NCBI GenBank assembly: GCA_910579755.1
Contig: CAJTVB010000020.1
Location: 1 to 64,000, forward strand
Source: an uncultured Acetatifactor sp.
GTDB lineage: Bacteria; Bacillota; Clostridia; Lachnospirales; Lachnospiraceae
DNA length: 64,000 nt
Direction: 5' to 3'
In this document: piece by piece, positions 17,672 through 26,654 of the stretch
How positions within the stretch are numbered: the stretch's first letter is position 1
Layout of the letters: each line of letters opens with the position of its first letter
Position numbers and translations under genes: made by a program
Notes under the pieces: generated by a model
Database searches by the model: none
The model's input: the letters and a program-made list of their open reading frames with translations, nothing else
Told to the model about the DNA's origin: nothing

Positions 17672-18589
17672 TTACACCCCTGTGTGCGCTCTGCCGCGCA
17701 TACTCTCCTTTTTTCTTCTGCCGGTCAGCAGGGAAAAACCGATCAAAATCACAAAAATCAGAATAGAGATCGCCGAGCTGTACCCGTAATTATTTGTTAT
17801 AAACGCGTTTTCATAGGCATAGGTCAGAATTGTGTGTATATTGGCTCCTGTGCGTGCTCCCGACTGACAGGTGAGCAGATAAACCACATCAAACTGCTTA
17901 AATGTAGTAAATACAGTAATCAGCACCGAAGGAGCAATGATCTGCCGGATGGCCGGAATCGTGATATATGCCGCCCGCTGGAACCAGCCTGCTCCGTCCA
18001 GCACCGCGCTCTCATAACAGCTGCGGTCCACTGCCTGGAGTGCTCCGTCCATAATCATGATCATAAAGGGCAGGGCCAGCCAAAGATTTACCACACTACA
18101 GCAGATAAATGCAGACACATCTCCAGCCAAAAATCGTACTGGATCCATACCCAGCTTCTCTATCCACTGATTCAACAGGCCGAACTGGGAATTAAACATC
18201 CCTGTTTTCCACAGCAAAATAGACACATATCCCGGCATGGCCCAGGGGATCATCAGAAGTGTTTTGTAGATCCTGCGCCCCCGGAAATTCTGAATATTCA
18301 AAAGGCTTGCCAGTACAAACGCAATCACCAGCTGCAGTATCATGCTGACCACCGTCCACAGAACCGTGCGGAGCAGGGCTGACAGAAAACCCGAATCAAA
18401 GACAAACAATGCATCCTTGTAATTTTTCAATCCCACAAATTCAAAATCAAACCAATGATATACATTCATATTGGTGAAAGAAATGTATGCCGTATACAAT
18501 ATGGGAAAAATAATAATCAACAAAATCAGGATTAAGGACGGACCGCTGCACAGATAGGCCCACAATGTATTCTTGCTTTTCTTTTTCAT
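17672..18589 (-). CDS. Maltodextrin-type ABC transporter permease (MalF-like)
   Basis: Partner permease, 305 residues and six predicted membrane helices beginning near residue 10 (LWAYLCSGPSLILILLIIIF). The EAA loop includes SCYESAVLDGAGWFQRAAYITIP. It starts 6 bp after the solute-binding protein gene. It heterodimerises with the MalG-like subunit to form the channel. Confidence 0.93.
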   Translation of the reverse strand: MKKKSKNTLWAYLCSGPSLILILLIIIFPILYTAYISFTNMNVYHWFDFEFVGLKNYKDALFVFDSGFLSALLRTVLWTVVSMILQLVIAFVLASLLNIQNFRGRRIYKTLLMIPWAMPGYVSILLWKTGMFNSQFGLLNQWIEKLGMDPVRFLAGDVSAFICCSVVNLWLALPFMIMIMDGALQAVDRSCYESAVLDGAGWFQRAAYITIPAIRQIIAPSVLITVFTTFKQFDVVYLLTCQSGARTGANIHTILTYAYENAFITNNYGYSSAISILIFVILIGFSLLTGRRKKESMRGRAHTGV

Positions 18590-18595
18590 AGACCG

Positions 18596-19837
18596 CTACC
18601 TCATCTGCTGAATCAGTTTCAGCGACTGTTCCTGGGCGTCCTCCGCACTGGAGCGCACATCCTTTCCGCTCATATTCACATCCACCAGCAGCTTCTCCGC
18701 CACCGTCCACATCACGTCCATCTCCGGCATGTTTGGCATGGGCTCCGCATTCTGGGCCGTCTCATACATAGCCATTACCATATCATCCTCCGCCACCTGA
18801 GGATCATCATAGCAGCTGATTCTGGCAGGCGCGCATCCGCTGGCCCGGGCCATGGAGATTCCCACAGAGTCATCAGCCAGCGCCTCCAGCACCTTTTTGA
18901 CAGCATCGTGCTTTTTCTCTGCCGCCACCCGGAGAACGTGAACTCCCTGTACGCCGGAATAGGGGGAAATCGGCTTTCCTGTCTCTTCCACCACCGGCAT
19001 GGAAGCTATTCCCAGATCGATTCCGGCCTCCCGAACCGCGGCCACAAGCCATGGACCGCCTATGGTAGAATGGGCCTTTCCTTCACGGAAAAGTGTATTC
19101 ACCGTAGCATACTCTCCCTCCACAGGCATCAGCTCCACAAACTTTTTGTGATACTCCAGCGCCCGCAGAACAGCCTCATCCCCAAGCCCCGGTTCCCCGT
19201 CCTCCTTCAGGATATAGCCGTCAAAGGCATGGAGCCACCCGGCGGCATAATATGCCGTGCTGTGCTGCTCCACAAATCCATAGTGGCCGCCCCGGGTATT
19301 CTCCTGCATGTATGTATACAGCTCCTCCGTCGTGGACGGCACTTCCTCATCCTTCATATAGCGGCGGTTATACATAAACAACAATGTTTCAAAATACAGG
19401 GGAAGTTGGTAGACCTCACCCTTGTAGGAAGCTGCCTCCAGAGTCATGGGCATGCAGCCATCCAGCACATCCTGCTCCAAAAACTCCGTGATAGGAGCCA
19501 AAATCCCCATTTCTGCATATACCCCAATTTTGTCATGGGCAAAAAAATACATATCCGGCGCCGCATTAGGATCATTGCCTACCATCTTCAGGGAATCTGT
19601 TAATCCGTCCTTTCTCTCCAGCTTCACTATGATATCCGGTGCCAGCTGATTCAGCGCATCCTGAAGCACAGCCGCCACCTCTTCCTCTTTATCATGCCAG
19701 ATGGTAATTGTCACCGGACCCTCATCCGCCTCCTGTTCCTGCCGGGAACATCCAGCCAGCAGAAAAACCATCGTCACCAGGCATATAAACCCGGGGAGAA
19801 AATGCTTTAATATACTTTCCAAATTCATACGAAACAT
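18596..19837 (-). CDS. Carbohydrate ABC transporter solute-binding lipoprotein
   Basis: 413 residues. A lipoprotein signal peptide (hydrophobic FICLVTMVFLLAGC, lipobox LAGC near residue 29) anchors it outside the membrane. The mature part follows the SBP_bac_1 pattern (ITIWHDKEEE, VYQLPLYFETLLFMYNRR, GKAHSTIGGPW). With the starch-binding protein upstream and GH13 downstream, maltodextrin is the likely ligand. ATG 19837 is preceded by AAGGAGGAAG. A hairpin separates it from the starch-binding gene, so its level may be set by read-through. Confidence 0.92.
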   Translation of the reverse strand: MFRMNLESILKHFLPGFICLVTMVFLLAGCSRQEQEADEGPVTITIWHDKEEEVAAVLQDALNQLAPDIIVKLERKDGLTDSLKMVGNDPNAAPDMYFFAHDKIGVYAEMGILAPITEFLEQDVLDGCMPMTLEAASYKGEVYQLPLYFETLLFMYNRRYMKDEEVPSTTEELYTYMQENTRGGHYGFVEQHSTAYYAAGWLHAFDGYILKEDGEPGLGDEAVLRALEYHKKFVELMPVEGEYATVNTLFREGKAHSTIGGPWLVAAVREAGIDLGIASMPVVEETGKPISPYSGVQGVHVLRVAAEKKHDAVKKVLEALADDSVGISMARASGCAPARISCYDDPQVAEDDMVMAMYETAQNAEPMPNMPEMDVMWTVAEKLLVDVNMSGKDVRSSAEDAQEQSLKLIQQMR

Positions 19838-19903
19838 CCAGGCTTCCTCCTTCCTGCGGCGTCCCGGGGCCTGTGCCCCTTAACAAACTGCCCTTTTTTC
19901 AAA

Positions 19904-19933
19904 AGCAGCGCGGATACAAAATTCCGCGCCGCT
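19904..19933 (-). terminator. GC-rich hairpin after the starch-binding gene
   Basis: AGCAGCGCGGA (19904-19914) pairs with TCCGCGCCGCT (19923-19933) with one mismatch. On the minus strand it is followed by TTTTG. It lies just after the stop of the starch-binding protein gene and would make a partial terminator inside the operon. Confidence 0.65.
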
Positions 19934-19939
19934 CTCCGA

Positions 19940-21181
19940 TCATTTCTTCTTTTTGTGCCAGACAAAACCACCTACACCAAGAATTGCCGCCGCCAAAACC
20001 ACGATTCCCGCGATCAGTGGAACATTGGATTTCTTAGATACCTCTGCGTCTTTTGACACCTCCGGGTCTTTTGACGCATCCGGCTCCTGAGAGGCAGATT
20101 CTTCGTTCTCCTGGGAGGACTCTTCCCCAGAGGACTCTTTATCCTTTTCATCCGGTGCCTGCTCTTCTCCCAAGGCTTCCTCAGGCTTTTCGTAACTGAC
20201 CACAGCATTCTCCGGATCCGTCACCTGCACCCACACATCCCTGCCTGTCTCCACGGAAAGATCCTGGGTCTGTACACTTCCTCCGTTACCGTTGACAATC
20301 ACGCTGTTGATCCATCCGGGAACCTTCAGGGACATCCAGCCGTCGCCGGCATCTGTCAGAGCTTCTCCGGGCCAGGAGGCAAATGCATTGGTACCATCCG
20401 GAGCGGACCAGGCCCACAGGCAGGGCTCACTCCAATCCGAAGGAACCTTCACATAGACAGTGATATCCTCTGCCACCGGCGCGTCCGGGTCATTATAAGT
20501 AAAGTCAACGGTTCCGTCCGCCAGCACTGTAACCCAGATCTCCGCAGGATCAATGGAAATATCCTCTGTCTGTACCGCGCCTCCGTTTCCGTTTATAATA
20601 ATGCTGTTCACCCACACCGGAGCACTGGCGGTATACCAATCATTTCCGTCAAGCTTCATAGACTTTCCGGGCCAGGCATCAAAAGCATTTTTTCCGTCGG
20701 GTGCGGACCAGGCCCACAACCCTGCCTCCGTCCAGTCCTCCGGCACCCGGGCGTGTACTTGGAAGGTTTCCACATATTCGGGAATGTCCCCCTGGGTCTG
20801 GGGATCATAGCTGACCGTAACCGTCTCCGCATCCTCCACCGTAACCCAGGCATTGCGGGATTCAATCTTGTGATCACTGGTCTGCACCGACGCATCGTTG
20901 GCGCTGACAATAATATTTGTCATTTCCTTTGGAATCCAGCAATAATACCAGCCCTCATTGCCGGAATCCGCCTCCATCTCCCCGCCAGGCCAGGCATCAA
21001 ATGCATTTACACCGTCATCACTCCAGGCCCACAAATAAGGCTCCGCCCAGTCCCCGGGCAGCTGCACATACACTGCGATCCGGTCTCCGGAGGCCTCCGC
21101 CGGGATCACCAGGGAGGGAACTGCAAACAGACCTATTGCCAGAATCAGCAAAGCCGTCAGAAACTGCTTTATTTTACTCAT
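19940..21181 (-). CDS. Membrane-anchored triple starch-binding (CBM26-like) protein
   Basis: 413 residues with no catalytic domain. A signal peptide (LLILAIGLFAVPSLVIPAEA) is followed by three similar modules at about 33-125, 137-230 and 238-330. Each holds W-A/S-EP-x-LWAWS, NAFDAWPG or NAFASWPG, and a V-x-SVQT-like strand. This pattern fits starch-binding module CBM26. An acidic Glu/Ser/Lys linker (about 335-385) leads to one C-terminal membrane helix (IAGIVVLAAAILGVGGFVW) and a KKKK stop. It probably captures starch at the cell surface for the adjoining importer. It is the first gene after the promoter at 21246-21274. Confidence 0.85.
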   Translation of the reverse strand: MSKIKQFLTALLILAIGLFAVPSLVIPAEASGDRIAVYVQLPGDWAEPYLWAWSDDGVNAFDAWPGGEMEADSGNEGWYYCWIPKEMTNIIVSANDASVQTSDHKIESRNAWVTVEDAETVTVSYDPQTQGDIPEYVETFQVHARVPEDWTEAGLWAWSAPDGKNAFDAWPGKSMKLDGNDWYTASAPVWVNSIIINGNGGAVQTEDISIDPAEIWVTVLADGTVDFTYNDPDAPVAEDITVYVKVPSDWSEPCLWAWSAPDGTNAFASWPGEALTDAGDGWMSLKVPGWINSVIVNGNGGSVQTQDLSVETGRDVWVQVTDPENAVVSYEKPEEALGEEQAPDEKDKESSGEESSQENEESASQEPDASKDPEVSKDAEVSKKSNVPLIAGIVVLAAAILGVGGFVWHKKKK

Positions 21182-21245
21182 ATCATGATTCTCCTCTTCT
21201 CTGATATATCACACATGGTTTCGGAAGCGCATCCTTTTCACTTAC

Positions 21246-21274
21246 ACCATACCATCCCCGAATACATCTGTCAA
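21246..21274 (-). promoter_or_regulatory. Promoter of the starch operon
   Basis: Minus strand: TTGACA (21269-21274), 17-bp spacer, TATGGT (21246-21251). The start point would be about 55 nt upstream of the starch-binding gene. Confidence 0.75.
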
Positions 21275-21287
21275 TCGCTATTTAGTT

Positions 21288-21295
21288 AACCGGTT
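21288..21295. promoter_or_regulatory. LacI-type operator candidate (AACCGGTT)
   Basis: A perfect AACCGGTT palindrome lies 13 bp upstream of the -35 box. A central CCGG or CG with flanking A/T is the usual LacI/GalR operator plan, and the operon encodes a LacI-family regulator. Placement upstream of -35 would also suit activation. This is inference. Confidence 0.5.
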
Positions 21296-21439
21296 TCCTT
21301 ATTATTGTTGAATTTGGCAATTTGTCCCTTATGTTTTTGTGCATATTTTACTATAACAATTACTATATCGTTTATTATAAATCTTAAATAAATAAATATA
21401 TGGATATTTAATGAAACATCAAATTTTGTTTCCTCAAAA

Positions 21440-22333
21440 TCAGCACCCCCGGGTATTTCCCGGGCTCGGAATTCTAAAAAGCGGATAGGATCCGAATATG
21501 GACCGGCTCCTTTCATCCTCTCTTCCCCCATAGGCAAGATAACAGGAACAGTACTTTCGGCTGCACACAGGCTCCGGTATCCGCTGGGGCAAAACAGAGC
21601 TTGACTTTTGATTGATAACCGGAGCCATATTGCAGGTGCGAAGCCGTCCGTTTCCCTCTACAAAAAGCCTCCCCCGGCACAGCTCCTTATCGGCAGGCAC
21701 CAGTATAAGCTCTCTGTCAAAATAAGGATCGATCTCCAAAAATGCCTCTTCCTCCTGCCGGGTATATGGCCGCCCCAGGCCGTCCTGCCTGTTCACCCAC
21801 AGGTAGATATCCTCCGGCGCCAGCGCCGCCTTCAGCTCCTTAAGCAGTCCAATACTTTCCGGCACTCCCACGCTTCCGGCACAAAGCATCACTCCCGCCC
21901 TTCTAAGACGGCAGCACCGGTCCGCAAACTCCTCTATGTCAGTCATCTCCGGATGGAAGGTGGCCCAAAGTCTTAATTTTTCCGGGCTCCCTCCTGCCGA
22001 TGTATATTGCTCCAAAGCTTCCCCTATGGAAAAGCTCAGATTGGTCTGGGCTCCCACGGCATCTGTGCCGGGAAGGGCGCTGATCCGGCCCAGCCCCTGC
22101 CAGTACCAGGAATGGATCATGGCCTCTCCGTAGGGCGTTATCATCAATGCGCCCAGTCCGAGCCTGTCCGCGCTCTTCCGGTAATCCTCCACAAAAGAAA
22201 ACCACTGTTCCCGGTCCTTCTCCAGCTCCCTTTTGGATCCGGGATGCTTGGAAAAAGGACAATAGGAACAGCGGTAATTACAGCTCTTCAGACTCCCTCG
22301 ATACAATATCATATGTTTAGCATCAATCAGCAT
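21440..22333 (-). CDS. STM4011-type radical SAM protein
   Basis: About 297 residues. The radical SAM cluster motif CNYRCSYC is near residue 18, followed by a partial barrel. A C-terminal Cys set (CNMAPV near 235; CSRKYCSC near 268) may hold an auxiliary cluster. The order and neighbours match the STM4011-STM4015 cluster named from Salmonella. No reaction is established. The gene overlaps the stop of the STM4012 homologue (possible starts GTG 22342 or ATG 22333), so the two radical SAM proteins are translationally coupled. It is the last gene of the cluster. Confidence 0.85.
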   Translation of the reverse strand: MLIDAKHMILYRGSLKSCNYRCSYCPFSKHPGSKRELEKDREQWFSFVEDYRKSADRLGLGALMITPYGEAMIHSWYWQGLGRISALPGTDAVGAQTNLSFSIGEALEQYTSAGGSPEKLRLWATFHPEMTDIEEFADRCCRLRRAGVMLCAGSVGVPESIGLLKELKAALAPEDIYLWVNRQDGLGRPYTRQEEEAFLEIDPYFDRELILVPADKELCRGRLFVEGNGRLRTCNMAPVINQKSSSVLPQRIPEPVCSRKYCSCYLAYGGREDERSRSIFGSYPLFRIPSPGNTRGC

Positions 22334-23649
22334 AATACCCACTCATCCATAGCCTTTCGAATTTCAGGCGAAATCAGCTTGGGCCCCAGAAAGTCCGAAA
22401 GCCCCAGGCCTGTGTCCGTCAAATCCAGGAAACCGTCGCCGCCGGCTCTGGCAAACCCCTTTTTCACCCATTCCTCCAATATGGGAAAATCCTCCTGAGG
22501 AAACGTTCCAAAGCATTCCCGATACCTTGGAATCAAAAGTCCGGGCCGGATCAGAAGATGGCGGATCACATAGCGGCGCTTCTGTTCCTCTTCTGAAAGC
22601 AGGATCCCGTTTGTGATCCGGGAAAAATCCTCTGTGCGCTCATACTCCTCCAGACTGGCCCTGCAGCCGCTTCCGGTAACCGCATAGGGTGTGCAGAAAT
22701 GTAAATCTCCCAAATAGCTTCTCCCTCCGCAGCCCAGCGCCAGGGATGTGCCGAAACCACACTCAGAAAAGCTCCGCTCCCTTCGCACCATATCCTCTGT
22801 TCCCTCCGAAGCCCTTCCATTTCTCCGCCGTCTCACGAACCGTCTCATAGAGTCCTGCCGAAAACCCTTATCTGCCAGGAAACGCCTGCCCTGCTCGTAC
22901 TGCCGGAAGGCTTCCTCCGGCTTTGGCTTTGTTCCCTCCCGCTCCATGCCCACTCCCTGCTTTACATACAGCGGATAAAGAAATATTTCATCCGGCTCAT
23001 AGGCATCAGCCTCTCTCAAGGAATCCAGCAGGCTTTCACAGGTCTGTCCCGGAATTCCATAAATAAAATCCACATTGACACAAGGAAACTCAAAGGCTTT
23101 AATCCGCTCCAGAGCCTCCCTGGCCTTTTGCCCGTTGTGCTGTCTCTTCAGCGCCGTCAGCTCCTTGTCCGAAAAACTCTGAATCCCCAGACTGATTCTG
23201 GTGGCGCCCGCCTGCTTCAAAACCGACAGCTTTTCTTCAGTAGTCTGATTGGGAGACGTCTCCACTGCCAGCTCCCGTTCTTCGGCAAAGGAAAAATGGC
23301 CCTCCAAAATACAAAACATCCGCTCCAGCTGTTCCGCCGTCAGATACAGCGGCGTCCCGCCGCCAATAGTCAGACTGGAAAAGGAAGTCTCCATGGGCCG
23401 GAGAATTTCCCGGTACTGTCCGCTTTGACGTTCTACCGCATCCAGATACCGGTTCACAGCCTCCTTTCCCTGTGCAGCCACAGAAAACAGATTGCAGTAT
23501 CCGCATCTGGCCTGGCAAAAAGGAATATGAAGATAAAGCCCGTGGCCTCCTCCCCTCAAATAATGAACATATTGCCGCAGATCAGCCTGCATCTGCCTAT
23601 ATGCCGTTTTATGGGGATAACTGTACATATATTGAATATATGGATTCAT
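22327..23649 (-). CDS. STM4012-type radical SAM protein (HemN/HemW-like)
   Basis: 440 residues. The N-terminal barrel resembles HemN/HemW: LYLHIPFCQARCGYCNLF near residue 38 carries the CX3CX2C cluster motif. GGGTPLYL, ISLGIQSFSDKELTALKR and VDFIYGIPGQT are shared family blocks. The C-terminal half differs from coproporphyrinogen oxidases, so a haem role should not be assumed. It starts 14 bp after the hydrolase gene. It pairs with the second radical SAM protein downstream; substrate unknown. Confidence 0.88.
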   Translation of the reverse strand: MNPYIQYMYSYPHKTAYRQMQADLRQYVHYLRGGGHGLYLHIPFCQARCGYCNLFSVAAQGKEAVNRYLDAVERQSGQYREILRPMETSFSSLTIGGGTPLYLTAEQLERMFCILEGHFSFAEERELAVETSPNQTTEEKLSVLKQAGATRISLGIQSFSDKELTALKRQHNGQKAREALERIKAFEFPCVNVDFIYGIPGQTCESLLDSLREADAYEPDEIFLYPLYVKQGVGMEREGTKPKPEEAFRQYEQGRRFLADKGFRQDSMRRFVRRRRNGRASEGTEDMVRRERSFSECGFGTSLALGCGGRSYLGDLHFCTPYAVTGSGCRASLEEYERTEDFSRITNGILLSEEEQKRRYVIRHLLIRPGLLIPRYRECFGTFPQEDFPILEEWVKKGFARAGGDGFLDLTDTGLGLSDFLGPKLISPEIRKAMDEWVLC

Positions 23650-23663
23650 ACCATCCCGTTCCT

Positions 23664-24566
23664 TCAGATAAAAAAATGTTTGTAGGGTACCGTATTCACC
23701 ACCGGATGGTTGATGCCATGAAACTGACAGTCGTCCTCTCCATAGCAGGTACCATGATCTGAACAGCAGATAACGAAGGCTCCTCCCCGAAGCTTCTTCC
23801 AGCCCTCAAAGAACCGCCCCAGCTCCCCGTCCACATACCGGAGCGCCGCCCCATGACTGGCCAGACTGTCTCCGGAGGCTCCCTCCAAATAGAAATAATT
23901 CGGATAGTGAATGGCGTCCACATTTAAATACAGAAAAATCCGCTTTCCGGGATCTGCCTCCGACAGCTTTTTGAGAATAAAATCCACCTGATTTTTGGTG
24001 CTTTCCTTTACGGGACAGCCAAAGGAAGGGTTCCAGTAGCTTTTCTGAAAATATCCTGGAAAAACCTTTCCCAGATCGGAACGCTTATCAAAAAAAGCCA
24101 CTCCGCCCACACACCAGGTTTCATATCCTTCCTTCTCCAGCCCCTCCATAATGGTACTGCCGGAAAAACCATAGGCTCCCTCCGGAACCTTCTTTCCCAG
24201 ACCGATGGCCTTTGGGAAAAACAGAAGCTCCCTGTCCGCCACATTTTTGGCGTCATGCCTGCAGGGCAGAAACCCTGCAAACATGGCATGATGGGAGGGA
24301 TATGTAAAGTTTCCGGGAGCCTGGCATTTCTGCCATTTTCCGTATTGGTTCAGCACGGGAGTGTTTCCGGCCTCTTCCTCCTGTACCGCCGCATCATAGC
24401 GCAGTGTGTCCAGACAAATCATCAGAATATCATTGGTTCCCACCACTTGGGTCATATCCACGGAAGGCTTCCTCTTTACCCCTGAAGGCGAAAAAAGCCT
24501 TACCGGTACCTCCTGCTCCGTTCCTCCAACTGCATCATTCCTTTTAGTTCCGTTCACTTCTTCCAT
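23664..24566 (-). CDS. STM4013-type alkaline-phosphatase-superfamily hydrolase
   Basis: 300 residues, cytoplasmic (no signal peptide). Metal-site motifs of the sulfatase/phosphodiesterase superfamily are visible: ICLDTLRYDAA near residue 51, NFTYPSHHAMFAG near 86 with a Thr that could be the nucleophile, YLNVDAIHYPNY near 212 and CSDHGTCYGEDD near 268, then HGINHP. The first ~37 residues are poorly conserved in look, and an ATG at 24455 (MTQVVGTNDIL) is an alternative start. The upstream 110 bp and the N-terminal codons contain copies of one short repeat. Confidence 0.83.
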   Translation of the reverse strand: MEEVNGTKRNDAVGGTEQEVPVRLFSPSGVKRKPSVDMTQVVGTNDILMICLDTLRYDAAVQEEEAGNTPVLNQYGKWQKCQAPGNFTYPSHHAMFAGFLPCRHDAKNVADRELLFFPKAIGLGKKVPEGAYGFSGSTIMEGLEKEGYETWCVGGVAFFDKRSDLGKVFPGYFQKSYWNPSFGCPVKESTKNQVDFILKKLSEADPGKRIFLYLNVDAIHYPNYFYLEGASGDSLASHGAALRYVDGELGRFFEGWKKLRGGAFVICCSDHGTCYGEDDCQFHGINHPVVNTVPYKHFFI

Positions 24567-24648
24567 TCGGCCACCCTTTGAATCCCATTCCCCTTCTCAA
24601 TTCCGTTCACTACTTCAGTTCCGTCCGCTATAAAAAACATGCAGCCCT

Positions 24649-24688
24649 GGAGAGGCCCCGGCATGACGGCACTTGTCACGGCCTCTCC
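24649..24688 (-). promoter_or_regulatory. 9-bp hairpin spanning the end of the STM4014-type gene
   Basis: GGAGAGGCC (24649-24657) pairs with GGCCTCTCC (24680-24688) around the stop codon. A run of six T on the minus strand follows 11 nt later. It may attenuate or process the transcript before the hydrolase gene. Confidence 0.45.
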
Positions 24689-25707
24689 AGCCACCGCCTC
24701 ATCAGCTCCGCCTGCCGGCGGTAAATTATATTTTCATGATATATATCCTGATAGATCAGGTCACCCTGCCCGTTCATTTCTATAATCCTGGGCCTCAGAG
24801 TACCCTTCTCAAGGAGAATATCGATTCCGGCGCTGGACAGGCCCGGACAACAGGCCATACACCGGCGGCACAGCTCCTGTACTTCCTCCAGCACCTTTCC
24901 GGGAAGTCCCAGGGCCGGCACCTCCAGTGGGCGGTTGTTCAAATGCAGATTAGTGACGGGGCCCGATGAAAGCCTGCCCAGCAGAAAGTCCACGCGGCCC
25001 TCCTGGACCACCGCCCGCAGATCGTAGGACATTCCCCTGTACTCCGCCTTGGCATACCACCGTTCCACGATGCAGTCCAGTCCAAGAAGCCGGTCCAGCA
25101 GCAAAAAAATTTCCTCCCGGCCAGAAAACCGTCTCAACTTTTTTGTATTCACCAGGCCGGAACCGCTGTTCTCCGCCATAGCGCAGGTATAAAGCGCCAT
25201 TCTTCCTGTGGAGGGCTGCCAGCGGAACGCGGAGACACCGGCAGCACCGGATCCCATTACCGGCTTAATAAACACCTGAAAAATCCGTTTCTCCCGCATC
25301 CTGTCCAACAGGCCGCGGGCAGACATGCCGGCTCCCTCCAAAAGCTCTGTCACCGGAATCGCTGCCCCGGCCAGCCTGGCCTTGCAGGCACGCTTGTCCA
25401 AAACCGCCGCAATCTCCAGGGGATGATTCAAAAACTCCAGATGCCCTCCCGACTGTGCTATATGGGCCAGCTCTTCCAGACGGGCAGTATATTCACCCGT
25501 TAAAGCATCCAGCTCCTCCAGACGACTGCTGTCCCAAAGAGGCGGATCCACCTTCAAAAGCAGCTGATTCTCCACCGCCAGCTCCCGGATTTTTGCCGGC
25601 TCTCTCCAGTCCAGAAAAAGAAGAGGCAGCCCCGTCCGGGCAGCTGCCTGTTCCAGATAGATGGTCCGCTTAGTGTCAGAGTTTCCCAGAAGACACGCCC
25701 GCCTCAT
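24676..25707 (-). CDS. STM4014-type ATP-grasp protein
   Basis: 343 residues. ATP-grasp hallmarks are visible in the second half: FIKPVMGSGAAGVSAF near residue 146 (nucleotide-binding loop), YDLRAVVQEG near 224 and IDILLEKGTLRPRIIEMNGQ near 299 (Mg-binding Glu/Asn). Such enzymes ligate a carboxylate to an amine or thiol through an acyl phosphate. The substrate is unknown. The start ATG overlaps the STM4015-type stop (ATGA), so translation is coupled to it. Confidence 0.85.
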   Translation of the reverse strand: MRRACLLGNSDTKRTIYLEQAAARTGLPLLFLDWREPAKIRELAVENQLLLKVDPPLWDSSRLEELDALTGEYTARLEELAHIAQSGGHLEFLNHPLEIAAVLDKRACKARLAGAAIPVTELLEGAGMSARGLLDRMREKRIFQVFIKPVMGSGAAGVSAFRWQPSTGRMALYTCAMAENSGSGLVNTKKLRRFSGREEIFLLLDRLLGLDCIVERWYAKAEYRGMSYDLRAVVQEGRVDFLLGRLSSGPVTNLHLNNRPLEVPALGLPGKVLEEVQELCRRCMACCPGLSSAGIDILLEKGTLRPRIIEMNGQGDLIYQDIYHENIIYRRQAELMRRWLERP

Positions 25708-26597
25708 TCCGTGAGCATGGCATTCCTGTAGACCTCATCCCGATAAATGTCAGGCTTATTGATCTCAGACACATCCACCTCCGCAGAAAGACCCTTCAGC
25801 TTCTCCGCCATCTCCTCCGACAGATAGTTATAATGCAGATCCAGCTTTTTCACATTGGGGAATGCAGGCAGCTTCTCCAGCAGCAGGGCTCCGCCCTGAT
25901 CCGTCAGCGTTCCCATAGACAGATCCAGCGTGCTGATCTGCCCCATGAACTTGCTCCCAAGCACCACCGGGATCAGCTCGTCCTGTATTTCACTGTCCGT
26001 GATCCCCAGATAAGCCAGTTCAGGGAATTGGGCTTTATCCAAAAGCTCCCTTATGGTTTCCGCATTTCCGTCAAATCCGTAATCATCCACGCCCACATAC
26101 AACAGCAGTTTTTTCAGCCTGGGAAGCTTCGCCTCCTGGATTGACCGGATCACAGACACCGGAAGTCCGCCGCAGATAATGGTCAGCGACTCCAGCTCCG
26201 GGTGCTCGATCTGCCCCAGCTCCAGGTCCATGCTTCCCTTGATGATCAGCTCCTTCAAGCCGGGCAAAGCGCCCCACAGCTTGCTGTAATCTCCCTGCAT
26301 GATCCAGGACACCTCGCACTGCTCGAAGTCCATATCTCCCACAAACAGTCTTTCGATGTGGGAAAAGCAGGATTTTTTCTCCACTATGGCGTCGATCAGC
26401 TCCTGACAGCTGTTTTCCCACGCGCCTCCCCAGTCGCCGATCACCAGCTCCTTCAAGCCTGCAAGCTCAGGATCCGCCAGTATATCCTCCGCCATGGTTC
26501 CCGGCCCTTTGTCCTCATCCTCGTATTCCTCATAGGTATAAGAATACAGCTTGGAAACCACCCTTCCCTCTTCTTCCTTCAACACTTCAAAGCTCAT
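25704..26597 (-). CDS. STM4015-type leucine-rich repeat protein
   Basis: 297 residues, first gene of the cluster. The N-terminus has an acidic Tyr-rich stretch (YTYEEYEDEDKG). The rest is built of about six irregular LRR-like units (LKELIIKGSMDLELGQIEHPELESL, in pieces; LPRLKKLLLYVG; FPELAYLGITDSEIQDE; FPNVKKLDLHYNYLSEEM). No signal peptide or enzyme motif is seen. It could bind a protein partner or serve as scaffold or substrate for the modifying enzymes. AAGGAGGAGCAGG precedes ATG 26597. Confidence 0.85.
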   Translation of the reverse strand: MSFEVLKEEEGRVVSKLYSYTYEEYEDEDKGPGTMAEDILADPELAGLKELVIGDWGGAWENSCQELIDAIVEKKSCFSHIERLFVGDMDFEQCEVSWIMQGDYSKLWGALPGLKELIIKGSMDLELGQIEHPELESLTIICGGLPVSVIRSIQEAKLPRLKKLLLYVGVDDYGFDGNAETIRELLDKAQFPELAYLGITDSEIQDELIPVVLGSKFMGQISTLDLSMGTLTDQGGALLLEKLPAFPNVKKLDLHYNYLSEEMAEKLKGLSAEVDVSEINKPDIYRDEVYRNAMLTE

Positions 26598-26654
26598 CCT
26601 GCTCCTCCTTACACATCAAATACTGTGACGCTTCCGCTCCTGAATCCTATTTGT

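Noticed and set aside
22327..23649. Oxygen-independent coproporphyrinogen oxidase (HemN)
   Set aside because: The barrel is HemN/HemW-like, but the gene sits in the STM4011-4015 arrangement, with no haem genes nearby.
24649..24688. Strong rho-independent terminator splitting the STM cluster
   Set aside because: The U-run is 11 nt from the stem, too far for efficient termination. I keep it only as a possible attenuator.
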